From contig JAMFST010000743.1 in the NCBI GenBank assembly GCA_026225435.1, forward strand, positions 1 to 15,587: a stretch of 15,587 bases of DNA. Reading direction: 5' to 3'. The position numbers and the translations under genes are program-made. Under the pieces are notes generated by a model. The model worked only from the letters and a program-made list of their open reading frames with translations. It was not told where the DNA came from and made no database searches. Source of the DNA: Labilithrix luteola. Lineage in GTDB: Bacteria > Myxococcota_A > Polyangia > Polyangiales > Polyangiaceae. Below, piece by piece: positions 7,478 to 14,021 of this stretch. The stretch's first letter is position 1. Every line of letters starts with the position of its first letter.

Positions 7478-8320
7478 TCAGACGATGGCGGCGCGGGCGT
7501 TCTTCGCCGCTTCGTCCCGGTCCTTGAGCGACTCGAGGATGATCACCGCCGTCTCCTCGATCGCCCGACCGGTCACGTCGATCACCGGCCACGACGGGTG
7601 CTGGCGGAAGATACGAGCCGCGTACTCCAGCTCCTCCTTCACCTGCTCGCGGAGGCCGTAGTTCGTGTCGACGCTCATGCCCAGCTGCTTCAGGCGCGCC
7701 TTGCGGATCTCGACGAGCGGATCGAGCCCGATGGTGAGGCCGACGATGCGATCTTGCGACGCCTCCTCGAGCTCCGGCGGCGTGGCCACGCCCATGACCA
7801 GCGGCAGGTTGGCGATCTTCAGGCCGCGCTGGGCGAGCAGGGTGGAGAGCGGCGTCTTCGAGGTGCGGCTGACGCCGACCAGGATGATGTCCGCCTTGCG
7901 GAAGTTGCGCGGCTCCTTGCCGTCGTCGCTCTTGACGGTGAACTCCACCGCCTCGATGCGACGGAAGTACTCGTCCGAGAGCGGGAGCATCGCGCTCGGC
8001 ATGTTGATCGGCTGGCGATCGAGGTACGCGCCCAGCTTGCCGATGAGCGAGCCGATGAGATCGAGCGCCTCGATCTTCAGCTCGTAGCTGGCGGTGTGGA
8101 TGTACTCGCGCAGCTCCGGGCTCACCACGGTGAACACCACGAGCGCGCCGTCCTGCGCGGCGGCCTCGAGGAACGGGCGCGCCGCCTCCTTGGTACGCAC
8201 GCGGGTGTGCAGCACGATCTGCGTCCCCGAGTGAGGAAACTGCAGCATCGCCGCGCGGACGACCTTCTCGGCCGTCTCTCCGGTGGAATCGCTGAGGACG
8301 TCGATGCGCTTTCCGGTCAC
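7478..8320 (-). CDS. Bifunctional kinase-pyrophosphorylase regulating PPDK or PEP synthase
   Basis: The product (280 aa, standard length) belongs to the PSRP/PDRP family (formerly DUF299). It inactivates pyruvate phosphate dikinase or PEP synthase by ADP-dependent threonine phosphorylation and reactivates it by phosphate-dependent dephosphorylation. The N-terminus VLSDSTGETAEKVV (8-21) is diagnostic and the P-loop is GVSRTSKTPLS (149-159). The TSKT form resembles, from memory, PPDK-type regulators (Bacillus YqfL-like), whereas E. coli-type PpsR has a (C/S)GKT loop; PPDK is therefore the likelier partner, by inference. Other family blocks are NLPLVMGVATP (171-181) and a C-terminal WPVIDVTGRAIEETA (244-258). 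The start is GTG 8320 with AAGGAG at 8332-8337. The target enzyme is not in the window. Confidence 0.92.
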   Translation of the reverse strand: MTGKRIDVLSDSTGETAEKVVRAAMLQFPHSGTQIVLHTRVRTKEAARPFLEAAAQDGALVVFTVVSPELREYIHTASYELKIEALDLIGSLIGKLGAYLDRQPINMPSAMLPLSDEYFRRIEAVEFTVKSDDGKEPRNFRKADIILVGVSRTSKTPLSTLLAQRGLKIANLPLVMGVATPPELEEASQDRIVGLTIGLDPLVEIRKARLKQLGMSVDTNYGLREQVKEELEYAARIFRQHPSWPVIDVTGRAIEETAVIILESLKDRDEAAKNARAAIV

Positions 8321-8331
8321 GGGATCAAAAG

Positions 8332-8337
8332 CTCCTT
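8332..8337 (-). promoter_or_regulatory. Shine-Dalgarno site deciding the GTG start at 8320
   Basis: On the minus strand AAGGAG lies 11 nt before the GTG at 8320. It supports this non-ATG start and suggests the regulatory-kinase gene is translated independently of pyrE, 76 bp upstream. Confidence 0.65.
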
Positions 8338-8396
8338 GCCGAAGAGATTAGCGCGAATCGGCGGGCACGTCCGACGGAACGATGGCGGGAACCGAC

Positions 8397-8981
8397 TCAC
8401 GCGGGGAGGAAGTCTTCTCGCGTGTACAATGCAACGAGCGGAACGCCGGTCGCACGGATGGCCTCGGCGCCCCCCTCGAGCCGGTCGACCAGCGCGATCA
8501 CGCCGACGACGCGGCAGCCGGCGGCCGAGAGCGTCTCGATGGCGCGAAGCGTCGAACCTCCCGTGGTCACGACGTCTTCCAGCACGACGACCGGCGCGTC
8601 GGGGTGAAGGAGCGTGTTTCCTTCGACCAGGCGCTGCGAGCCGTGATCCTTGGCGGCCTTGCGGACATAGAGCGCGTCCTTCGCGTCGCCACGGCGGAAG
8701 GTGGTCAGCGAGACGGCGCTCGCCAGCGGGCAACCGCCGAGCTCGACCCCGGCGACCGCCACCGCACGCGGCAGCTCGGCCAGCGCGTCGGTCATGAGCT
8801 CGCCGACGAGGGTGTGCCCCTCGGCGGTCAGCACCGTCTGCTTGCAGTCGATGAAGAAGTCGCTCTCCTTGCCGGAGGCGAGGATCACCTTGCGCTCGGC
8901 GAACGAGCGCTGCGTGAGCAGGGCGAGGAGGCGCGCGCGTCGCTCGCCCGCCGGCACCTCGCCCGTCACGTCTCCAGCCAT
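8397..8981 (-). CDS. pyrE: Orotate phosphoribosyltransferase
   Basis: The product (194 aa) converts orotate and PRPP to orotidine 5'-phosphate in de novo pyrimidine synthesis and usually acts as a cytosolic dimer. Visible signatures: GKESDFFIDCKQ (37-48), the catalytic-loop region YVRKAAKDHGSQRLVEG (105-121), and the PRPP-binding motif VVVLEDVVTTGGST (131-144). The C-terminus LYTREDF is also typical. The start is ATG 8981, whose A is shared with the TGA of bactofilin 3 (TGATG overlap), so translation is probably coupled to the bactofilin gene; a GTG at 8984 is the only nearby alternative. No other pyr gene is nearby, so its place behind a cytoskeletal gene is unusual. It is followed by the regulatory-kinase gene after 76 bp. 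Confidence 0.94.
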   Translation of the reverse strand: MAGDVTGEVPAGERRARLLALLTQRSFAERKVILASGKESDFFIDCKQTVLTAEGHTLVGELMTDALAELPRAVAVAGVELGGCPLASAVSLTTFRRGDAKDALYVRKAAKDHGSQRLVEGNTLLHPDAPVVVLEDVVTTGGSTLRAIETLSAAGCRVVGVIALVDRLEGGAEAIRATGVPLVALYTREDFLPA

Positions 8982-9598
8982 CACTCGCCGCGCTTCTTGG
9001 TGAGCTGCCCCTTCGCCTTCTTGATCACCGGCACCACCGGAGCCGGCGGACCGGAGCGATGGGCCGCCTGCGCGACCGGAACCGCCGCTTGCTTGATCGT
9101 CGGTGTCGGCGCGGGGACGTGAGCGGGGGCCGGAGCCGGTCGCGCGACGACGGGCGCCGCTACCGGAGCTGCCACCGGCGCCGGCCGCGGCTCGCTCTTC
9201 GCGATGGGCGTGCTGGTGACGGAGGCGGTGGCGCGGGTTGCCGCAGCGCGCGGCGCGGCCCCACCTGCGCCGGCGGTCTGCACGAAGCCGCGGACCTTCG
9301 CCCCCGGCGCGATCGACACGCGCGGCGCGCGCACGTCGCCGACCACGCGAGCCCCCGCCTCGAGGCGGATCGTGTGCTCGGCCTGCACGTCGCCGCGGAT
9401 GGCGCCGCGGATGACGACGGAGCGCGCGCGCACGTTGGCGCCGACGCGCCCGAATTCACCGATGGTGAGCTCCCCTTCGAGCGTCACCTCGCCCTCGACG
9501 TACCCCTCGATCTCGAGGTCCGCATTCCCTGAGCCCGTCACCCGCCCGCGGATGCGTACGGTGCGGCCAATCGTGGTCGTGTCGCCGGCGGTTGCCAT
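8981..9598 (-). CDS. Bactofilin 3, with a long Pro/Ala-rich C-terminal tail
   Basis: The product (205 aa) has a bactofilin core at about 9-108: a right-handed beta-helix of short Gly/Val/Ile repeats (TIGRTVRIRGRVTGSGNADL, EGYVEGEVTLEGELTIGE, GAIRGDVQAEHTIRLEAGARVVGDV). Bactofilins polymerise without nucleotide into filaments that scaffold cell-shape, polarity or chromosome-positioning factors. Residues 110-190 form an extended linker of Pro, Ala and Val, and the end is basic (VIKKAKGQLTKKRGE, 191-205), which could bind a membrane, DNA or a partner. That role is inferred. It is the last and longest of three tandem bactofilins, starting 5 bp after bactofilin 2. Its TGA overlaps the pyrE ATG. 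Myxococcus xanthus also has clustered bactofilins (BacN, BacO, BacP); which one this matches cannot be decided here. Confidence 0.9.
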   Translation of the reverse strand: MATAGDTTTIGRTVRIRGRVTGSGNADLEIEGYVEGEVTLEGELTIGEFGRVGANVRARSVVIRGAIRGDVQAEHTIRLEAGARVVGDVRAPRVSIAPGAKVRGFVQTAGAGGAAPRAAATRATASVTSTPIAKSEPRPAPVAAPVAAPVVARPAPAPAHVPAPTPTIKQAAVPVAQAAHRSGPPAPVVPVIKKAKGQLTKKRGE

Positions 9599-9603
9599 GG
9601 CGC

Positions 9604-9918
9604 TCACACGTCCATGTCGACGTTGCCCTTGAACTGGGCGCCGTCGGCGATGGTGATGCGCGCGGCCTTGACGTTGCCGACCACCTTGGAGCCCGGCTGC
9701 AGGTCGACGCGGTCCGTCGAGGAGATGTTGCCGGTGACCTGACCGGACACGGTGGTGGGGCCGCCGGCGATGTCCGCCTCGACCACGCCGCCCTGCTCGA
9801 CGGTCACGCCGCCGTCGGCCGCCAGCTTGCCGCGCACCGTCCCCTGGACGATGACGTCCTCTTCGCTGGTGATTTCGCCTTCGATGGTGATGCCTGCGCC
9901 GATGACCGTGCTCGCCAT
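9604..9918 (-). CDS. Bactofilin 2 (minimal)
   Basis: The product (104 aa) is almost entirely bactofilin core: STVIGAGITIEGEITSEEDV (3-22), then VQGTVRGKLAADGGVTVEQG and NISSTDRVDLQPGSKVVGNV, ending at KGNVDMDV. It lacks terminal extensions, so it may be the structural filament former whose longer paralogues on each side add partner-binding tails; this is inference. ATG 9918 is preceded on the minus strand by a purine-rich AGAAGAGGA that can serve as ribosome binding site. It lies 62 bp downstream of bactofilin 1 and 5 bp upstream of bactofilin 3. Confidence 0.92.
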   Translation of the reverse strand: MASTVIGAGITIEGEITSEEDVIVQGTVRGKLAADGGVTVEQGGVVEADIAGGPTTVSGQVTGNISSTDRVDLQPGSKVVGNVKAARITIADGAQFKGNVDMDV

Positions 9919-9980
9919 GCCGTCCTCTTCTCTTCGCTCGTCGCGCTACTGCTGCTTCTACTTGTGGAGTTTGTTGGCGA

Positions 9981-10367
9981 TCAGCGCCGACGCGCCGTGC
10001 TCGCGGCACCGGCCGGCGAGCTCGCTTGGAGATCCGCAGGGAGCTCGAAATCCGCGGACAGCTCGCCTGCGAACTCGGCCCCCTCGTCGAGCGAGACGTC
10101 GTCGCTCCGTACATTCCCGCGGACGCGAGCGCCGCTGGCGATGTGGACCGCCCCGCGCGTCTCGATGTCCCCTTCGACCACGCCGGAAAGTGTGATGTCA
10201 CCCCCCACGTTGATCTCGCCCTCGACGGAGCCCTCGACGAGCAGATCCCCCTCGCCGGTGATGCGCCCGCGCACGCGTGCCGAACGGCCGATGGTGGCCG
10301 TTGCGTCCGCGGAAGAACCCCCGCGCCGTTGCTCATTGCCGAGCGGTGTACGTTGAGCCTGCGCCAT
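9981..10367 (-). CDS. Bactofilin 1
   Basis: The product is 128 aa from ATG 10367. The core spans about 22-107: ATIGRSARVRGRITGEGDLL, EGSVEGEINVGGDITLSG, then GDIETRGAVHIASGARVRGNV and DVSLDEGAEFAGEL. A polar N-terminus (1-21, Gln/Arg-rich) and a short Ala/Ser/Arg tail (110-128) flank it. A GTG at 10400 in the same frame would add 11 residues of non-family sequence overlapping the proposed promoter, so ATG 10367 is preferred. No clear Shine-Dalgarno site precedes it, and a TAGGGT -10-like box ends only 10 nt away, so the transcript may be nearly leaderless. It is the first gene of the leftward bactofilin-pyrE run. Confidence 0.88.
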   Translation of the reverse strand: MAQAQRTPLGNEQRRGGSSADATATIGRSARVRGRITGEGDLLVEGSVEGEINVGGDITLSGVVEGDIETRGAVHIASGARVRGNVRSDDVSLDEGAEFAGELSADFELPADLQASSPAGAASTARRR

Positions 10368-10377
10368 AGGGGCGCGG

Positions 10378-10407
10378 ACCCTAATACACCCCCAAGGCAC
10401 TTGTCAC
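10378..10407 (-). promoter_or_regulatory. Candidate sigma-70-type promoter of the bactofilin run
   Basis: On the minus strand GTGACA (10407-10402, 5 of 6 matches to TTGACA) is followed after 18 bp by TAGGGT (10383-10378, a weak -10 keeping only the conserved TA....T). Transcription would start about 4 nt before ATG 10367. The -35 box overlaps the first unit of the repeat array. This is prediction by eye only. Confidence 0.35.
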
Positions 10408-10441
10408 GGCCCGCTCACGACTCGCTCACGAGCCGCTCAAG
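10403..10441. repeat. Four-unit 11-bp direct repeat in the divergent promoter region
   Basis: Units read on the plus strand begin at 10403 (GTCACG), 10414 (CTCACG), 10425 (CTCACG) and 10436 (CTCAAG), each separated by a five-base GC-rich spacer (gcccg, actcg, agccg). The period is exactly 11 bp, about one helical turn, so all units face the same side of the DNA. The hexamer array leaves 35 bp to the ATG of bactofilin 1 on one side and 35 bp to the ATG at 10477 on the other. It looks like a binding site for an oligomeric regulator shared by both operons; that function is inference. Confidence 0.6.
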
Positions 10442-10476
10442 CCCGGCTGATTTGGTAGGGTGGCGCCTCCTCACGG

Positions 10477-12600
10477 ATGCAACACACCCCGTACACACTC
10501 TACGTCGTCGACGCGCTGATGGCGGCCCAGGTCGGGATCGGCCTGCTCGTCTTCGCTCTCCTGTGGTTCCACGGGGTGGGCGAGAAGGGGGACCGTCTCG
10601 ACCGCGCGGCGTTCTGGCTCGTCCTCGGCGCGCTCGGTCTCGTCGTCACCTCCCCCACGCTCCCGGACCTGCTCCGGCAGCTCGGCTTCACGCTGCCTGC
10701 CACGGCGGTCAGCGACCAGCTGATCATCGCCATGGCCTTCGCCAGCGGGGCCGCGGTGTGCACGCGGCGCATCGTCCCCATCGCCTGGTCGTTCGCCGCC
10801 GAGGCGGTGCTCTATCGCTTCCCCACCTGGTTCCCTCAATCGGATGGCGAGGCGATCAGCGCGAATCTCATCTGGATCTCCATCCTCGTCTACATCCTGC
10901 GCCCGCGGCCGCTGCGGGTCGCGAAGGACGCGGCGGCCAGCGCCGGTGATGCGGAAGCGGACATCGTCCCCAGCTCTCGCGAGGGGGGCTTCTCGCTCTA
11001 CGACGCCGACCGGCAGGACCTGATCCTCTTCGCCGTCGCGACCCTCAGCGCCACCGTCGTCTGTCTCTTCGTGCTCATCGCCCGCGGCGGCAGCGGCGAC
11101 GAGTGGGCGTACACCTGGCAGTCGTCGGTCTTCGCCCACGGCCACGCGTACACCGACGCGGCGCCGTGCGGGAACGCGCTCCAGTCGTTCTACGTGTTCA
11201 CCTCGATGGGCAAGTCGTTCTCGCAGTACACCCCCGGGTGGCCGCTGCTGATGGCCCCCTTCACCGCCTTCAAGCTGACCTGGCTCGCCTCCCCGGTGAT
11301 GTCCGGCATCCTGGCGGTGGGCACCGCGCGCCTCTCGCGCCGCGCCGGCGCGTCGCTGCTCGAGAACAACCCGTACGCCGCGCCGGTCACCGAGAAGGTC
11401 GTCCCGCTGGCCGGCTGGATCGGTGGGCTCAGCGTCAGCCTGGGCGTGACCTACCTGCTCAACGCGGGCTCGCGCTACTCGCACGTCGCCGTCATGGCGC
11501 TGTTCGTCTGGTCGATCGAGGCGCTCCTCCGCCTGCTCGACGCGCGCATCGTCGACTCCGATTTCGACGGCGAAGCCGGCGCGCGCTCCCGGCGCCGCCA
11601 GCAGTGGTTCTGGGGGAGCGTGCTCGGGATCACCGTCGCCCTCACCGGCGCCACCCGCCCGTCGGACGGCGCCTGCCTCGACTTCGCCCTCGGGATCATC
11701 TTCCTCGTCGACCTCGCGCGGCGCCGCATCGGCTGGCGCGGCTTCGTCGCCACCGGGGTGAGCCTGTCCCTCGTCGGTGGCTTCTGCCTGGTGATCCTCC
11801 GCCTGCAGCTCGGCGAGTGGTTCACCACCGGCTACTCGCTCAACTCCATCATCCACCCCTGGAACATCGTCCGCTACGACTGGCCGGCGCCGGAGCAGTG
11901 GAAGTACAGCATCCCGCTGGCCACCGGCGAGTACTGCTGGTTCCCCTGCTCGATCGCGATCGGCATCGTCGGCCTGTGCGCCATGCGCGGGCTGGCGTCG
12001 CGCATCGCCTGGTCGACCGTCGGCGTCGTCCCGCTGCTCGTTTATTACTCCTTCATCGACATGGGCACGCGCGGGCGTGACTGGGGCTACGGCCCTCGCT
12101 ACGCGCTCATCCTGGTGGTCCCGATGGCGCTGGGCACGGCGACGGCGCTCGCGCCTCTTGCTGCCGCCGCCCGATCCGGCCTCGCGCAGTGGGACCTCGC
12201 TCGCGCCCGCGCTCGGGCCACCCGCACGGTGGAAGGCGTCGCGCGCCGCGGCGGCCCCTGGGCGATCGCCGCGAGCGCGATGATCATCGGCACCCTGCGC
12301 ATCATCCCGCTCATCTGGCCGGGGATTCACAGCTTCGTCGTGTCGCACGGCAAGGTGGAGGCCGGTATCCAGCGGGAGAACCTGCACCACGCGGTGGTGT
12401 TCGTCGGCGTCGACACCTCCGAGTGGGACATCATGGACGCGACCGAGAACATGCCGTTCCAGTTCTTCCGTCACCCCGACGTGGTCATCGCCATCGACCG
12501 CGACCCGAACCTTACCCAGTGCGTGAAGGACGCGTTCCCCGGCCGCAGCTACTGGCGCGCCCGGCGCGGCACCACCGACATCTCGCTGCAGCCGTTCTGA
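10477..12600 (+). CDS. GT-C fold membrane glycosyltransferase (PMT/ArnT-like)
   Basis: The product (707 aa) is a multi-pass inner-membrane protein likely to transfer a sugar from a polyprenyl-phosphate donor on the periplasmic side. The GT39/GT83-like core begins near 180. The acidic motif GGSGDEWAYTWQS (204-216, D208 E209) lies in the first periplasmic loop after a membrane helix, followed by FAHGHAY (219-225) and SQYTPGWPLLMAPF (249-262), as in PMT_2-type proteins. Further on are GATRPSDGACLDF and about eight more hydrophobic segments. Two additions are notable: about 145 N-terminal residues with several helices before a polar linker (145-180), and a roughly 90-residue soluble C-terminus after the last helix. 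The start is ATG 10477; no clear Shine-Dalgarno site is visible. It probably forms an operon with the GT2 gene 22 bp downstream. Donor and acceptor are unknown. Confidence 0.7.
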   Translation: MQHTPYTLYVVDALMAAQVGIGLLVFALLWFHGVGEKGDRLDRAAFWLVLGALGLVVTSPTLPDLLRQLGFTLPATAVSDQLIIAMAFASGAAVCTRRIVPIAWSFAAEAVLYRFPTWFPQSDGEAISANLIWISILVYILRPRPLRVAKDAAASAGDAEADIVPSSREGGFSLYDADRQDLILFAVATLSATVVCLFVLIARGGSGDEWAYTWQSSVFAHGHAYTDAAPCGNALQSFYVFTSMGKSFSQYTPGWPLLMAPFTAFKLTWLASPVMSGILAVGTARLSRRAGASLLENNPYAAPVTEKVVPLAGWIGGLSVSLGVTYLLNAGSRYSHVAVMALFVWSIEALLRLLDARIVDSDFDGEAGARSRRRQQWFWGSVLGITVALTGATRPSDGACLDFALGIIFLVDLARRRIGWRGFVATGVSLSLVGGFCLVILRLQLGEWFTTGYSLNSIIHPWNIVRYDWPAPEQWKYSIPLATGEYCWFPCSIAIGIVGLCAMRGLASRIAWSTVGVVPLLVYYSFIDMGTRGRDWGYGPRYALILVVPMALGTATALAPLAAAARSGLAQWDLARARARATRTVEGVARRGGPWAIAASAMIIGTLRIIPLIWPGIHSFVVSHGKVEAGIQRENLHHAVVFVGVDTSEWDIMDATENMPFQFFRHPDVVIAIDRDPNLTQCVKDAFPGRSYWRARRGTTDISLQPF

Positions 12601-12622
12601 CCGCCCGCGCTCCAGGACCACC

Positions 12623-13369
12623 ATGCCCGACGTCACGCTCGTCGTCCCCTGCTTCAACGAAGCGGCACGGCTGGACGTCGAGGCGTTCCGCGCGTTCCGC
12701 CTGCCGGAGCCGGCCCGGGAGCTGGAGATCGTCTTCGTCGACGACGGCAGCCGCGACGCCACCCGTGAGGTGCTGCAGCGCCTGGTCGCGTCGATGGCCG
12801 GGCGCGCGCGCCTCATCGCCCTCGACGCGAACGGCGGGAAGGCGGAGGCGATCCGGCAGGGCATGCTCAGCGCGCTCGGCGGATCTTCGGCCTTCGTCGG
12901 CTACTGGGACGCCGATCTGGCGACGCCGCTCGAAGAGCTGCCGCGCTTCCTCCAGGCGATGGACCAGCATCCCCACGCCTCCTTCGTCGTCGGCTCGCGG
13001 GTGAAGCTGATGGGCCGCGCCATCGAGCGCAAGCCGCTGCGTCACTACCTCGGTCGCGTCTTCGCCACCGCCGCCTCGCAGACGCTCGGCCTGCCCATCT
13101 ACGACACGCAGTGCGGCGCGAAGCTGCTGCGTGTCGACGCGCTCACCCCGCGCCTCTTCGCCGAGCGCTTCGGCTCCGGCTGGGTGTTCGACGTGGAGCT
13201 CCTGGCCCGCTTCCTCGCCGAGGAGCCGGACGGCGAGCACCGCATCTACGAGCTGCCGCTCGACACGTGGAGCGACGTCGCCGGCTCCAAGGTGAAGGCG
13301 ACCGACTTCGTCCGCTCCGCCGCGCACCTGGCCGCGCTGTGGAGGAAGTATCCGCGCCGCCGGGCGTGA
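12623..13369 (+). CDS. GT2 glycosyltransferase, polyprenyl/dolichyl-phosphate sugar synthase-like
   Basis: The product (248 aa) is a GT-A family 2 enzyme. Motifs in order: VVPCFNEAARL (7-17), nucleotide-binding FVDDGSRDAT (38-47), NGGKAEAIRQGM (70-81), metal-binding YWDADLATP (94-102), VGSR (123-126), YDTQCGAKLLR (160-170) and GSGWVFDVELLAR (184-196). The 'GK..A...GM', 'DTQCG.K' and 'FDVELL' blocks are those of dolichyl-phosphate beta-glucosyltransferase/DPM-type enzymes, which charge a polyprenyl phosphate with a sugar from a nucleotide donor. There is no C-terminal membrane segment, so it would act as a peripheral protein on the cytoplasmic face. It is preceded by an AGGA site (12614-12617) and lies 22 bp after the GT-C gene, a pairing that fits donor synthesis plus transfer. 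The sugar is not predictable from sequence. Confidence 0.9.
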   Translation: MPDVTLVVPCFNEAARLDVEAFRAFRLPEPARELEIVFVDDGSRDATREVLQRLVASMAGRARLIALDANGGKAEAIRQGMLSALGGSSAFVGYWDADLATPLEELPRFLQAMDQHPHASFVVGSRVKLMGRAIERKPLRHYLGRVFATAASQTLGLPIYDTQCGAKLLRVDALTPRLFAERFGSGWVFDVELLARFLAEEPDGEHRIYELPLDTWSDVAGSKVKATDFVRSAAHLAALWRKYPRRRA

Positions 13370-13440
13370 CGCGCGTGCCCTGTCGCGGCACAAGCTGGCG
13401 CAGCGAAAGCACACGGGATCGCGGCGGAATGCGGCGGGCG

Positions 13441-13456
13441 CGAGGGCCTCGTTTTT
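13441..13456 (+). terminator. Weak candidate Rho-independent terminator
   Basis: CGAG-GGC-CTCG (13441-13451) is followed directly by five T residues. The stem is only 4 bp, so efficiency is doubtful, but the position between the GT2 gene and the lipoprotein gene and the rare T-run in such GC-rich DNA make it worth listing. Confidence 0.3.
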
Positions 13457-13473
13457 GCATCTACTGACGACTC

Positions 13474-13989
13474 ATGAAGGTGAGCGTCTCTCGTAAACTT
13501 GTCTTGATGCTTGGCGGCGGCGGGCTGCTCGTCGTGTCGGCGATCGGGTGCAGCAACTCGGACGACTCGAACGAATCGGGGTTCGGCGATGCGAGCGTGC
13601 CACTCGACGCAAGCAGCGCCGACGCGACGGGCGCGGAAGCGAGCCTGCCCATCGACGCCAGCCCCGGCGGCGGCGAGGCGTGCACCTCGAACACCGACTG
13701 CCCCAGCACCGAGTTCGTCTGCGTCTATCCGATCGCCGATCACTGCACCGCCACGGGCGTGTGCAAGGCGATACCGCAGCCGGCCTGCCAGAGCGCGATC
13801 GTCGGCTGCTCGTGTGATGGCGGCGTCGCGTACATCCCTTGTTACTTCACGGGGCCCGACGGAGACGGCGTCGGCGGCTACGCAACCGCTCCCGTGATCG
13901 GCTCCGGCCTTTCCGGATGTCAGGTAGATGCCGGTGCCGACGCCGGTGATGCCGGGGACGCCGGCGACGGGGGCGACTCCGGCTCCTGA
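13474..13989 (+). CDS. Lipoprotein with a Cys module and an Asp/Ala/Gly-rich tail
   Basis: The product (171 aa) starts with a basic n-region and a Gly/Leu/Val core, followed by a lipobox-like SAIGC with C26 the likely lipidated residue. The mature protein has a low-complexity stretch rich in Asp, Ala and Ser (27-66). A Cys module follows (nine cysteines at 70-123: CTSNTDC, FVCVYP, HCTATGVCKAIPQPAC, GCSCDGGVAYIPCY). One further cysteine (C149) and a tail of DAG/GDAG repeats (152-171) complete it. The Cys module resembles a degenerate form of the 'GxCxPRPxxC...VCGCDGxTYxNxC' (Kazal-like) segments common in Myxococcota lipoproteins, a resemblance noted from memory. Binding target and function are unknown. 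It sits alone 104 bp after the GT2 gene and 32 bp before the next membrane protein. No good ribosome binding site is seen, but the signal peptide fixes the start. Confidence 0.82.
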   Translation: MKVSVSRKLVLMLGGGGLLVVSAIGCSNSDDSNESGFGDASVPLDASSADATGAEASLPIDASPGGGEACTSNTDCPSTEFVCVYPIADHCTATGVCKAIPQPACQSAIVGCSCDGGVAYIPCYFTGPDGDGVGGYATAPVIGSGLSGCQVDAGADAGDAGDAGDGGDSGS

Positions 13990-14021
13990 TTCGCCGCTCG
14001 TGATAGCGTCGCGCGCGAACG

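Noticed and set aside
8321..8396. TAATCT on the minus strand as a -10 box before the regulatory kinase
   Set aside because: No acceptable -35 at 16-19 bp; the gene may simply be read from upstream.
10471..12864. 797-codon open frame antisense to the GT-C gene
   Set aside because: Charged low-complexity translation without motifs; the sense frame encodes a coherent membrane protein.
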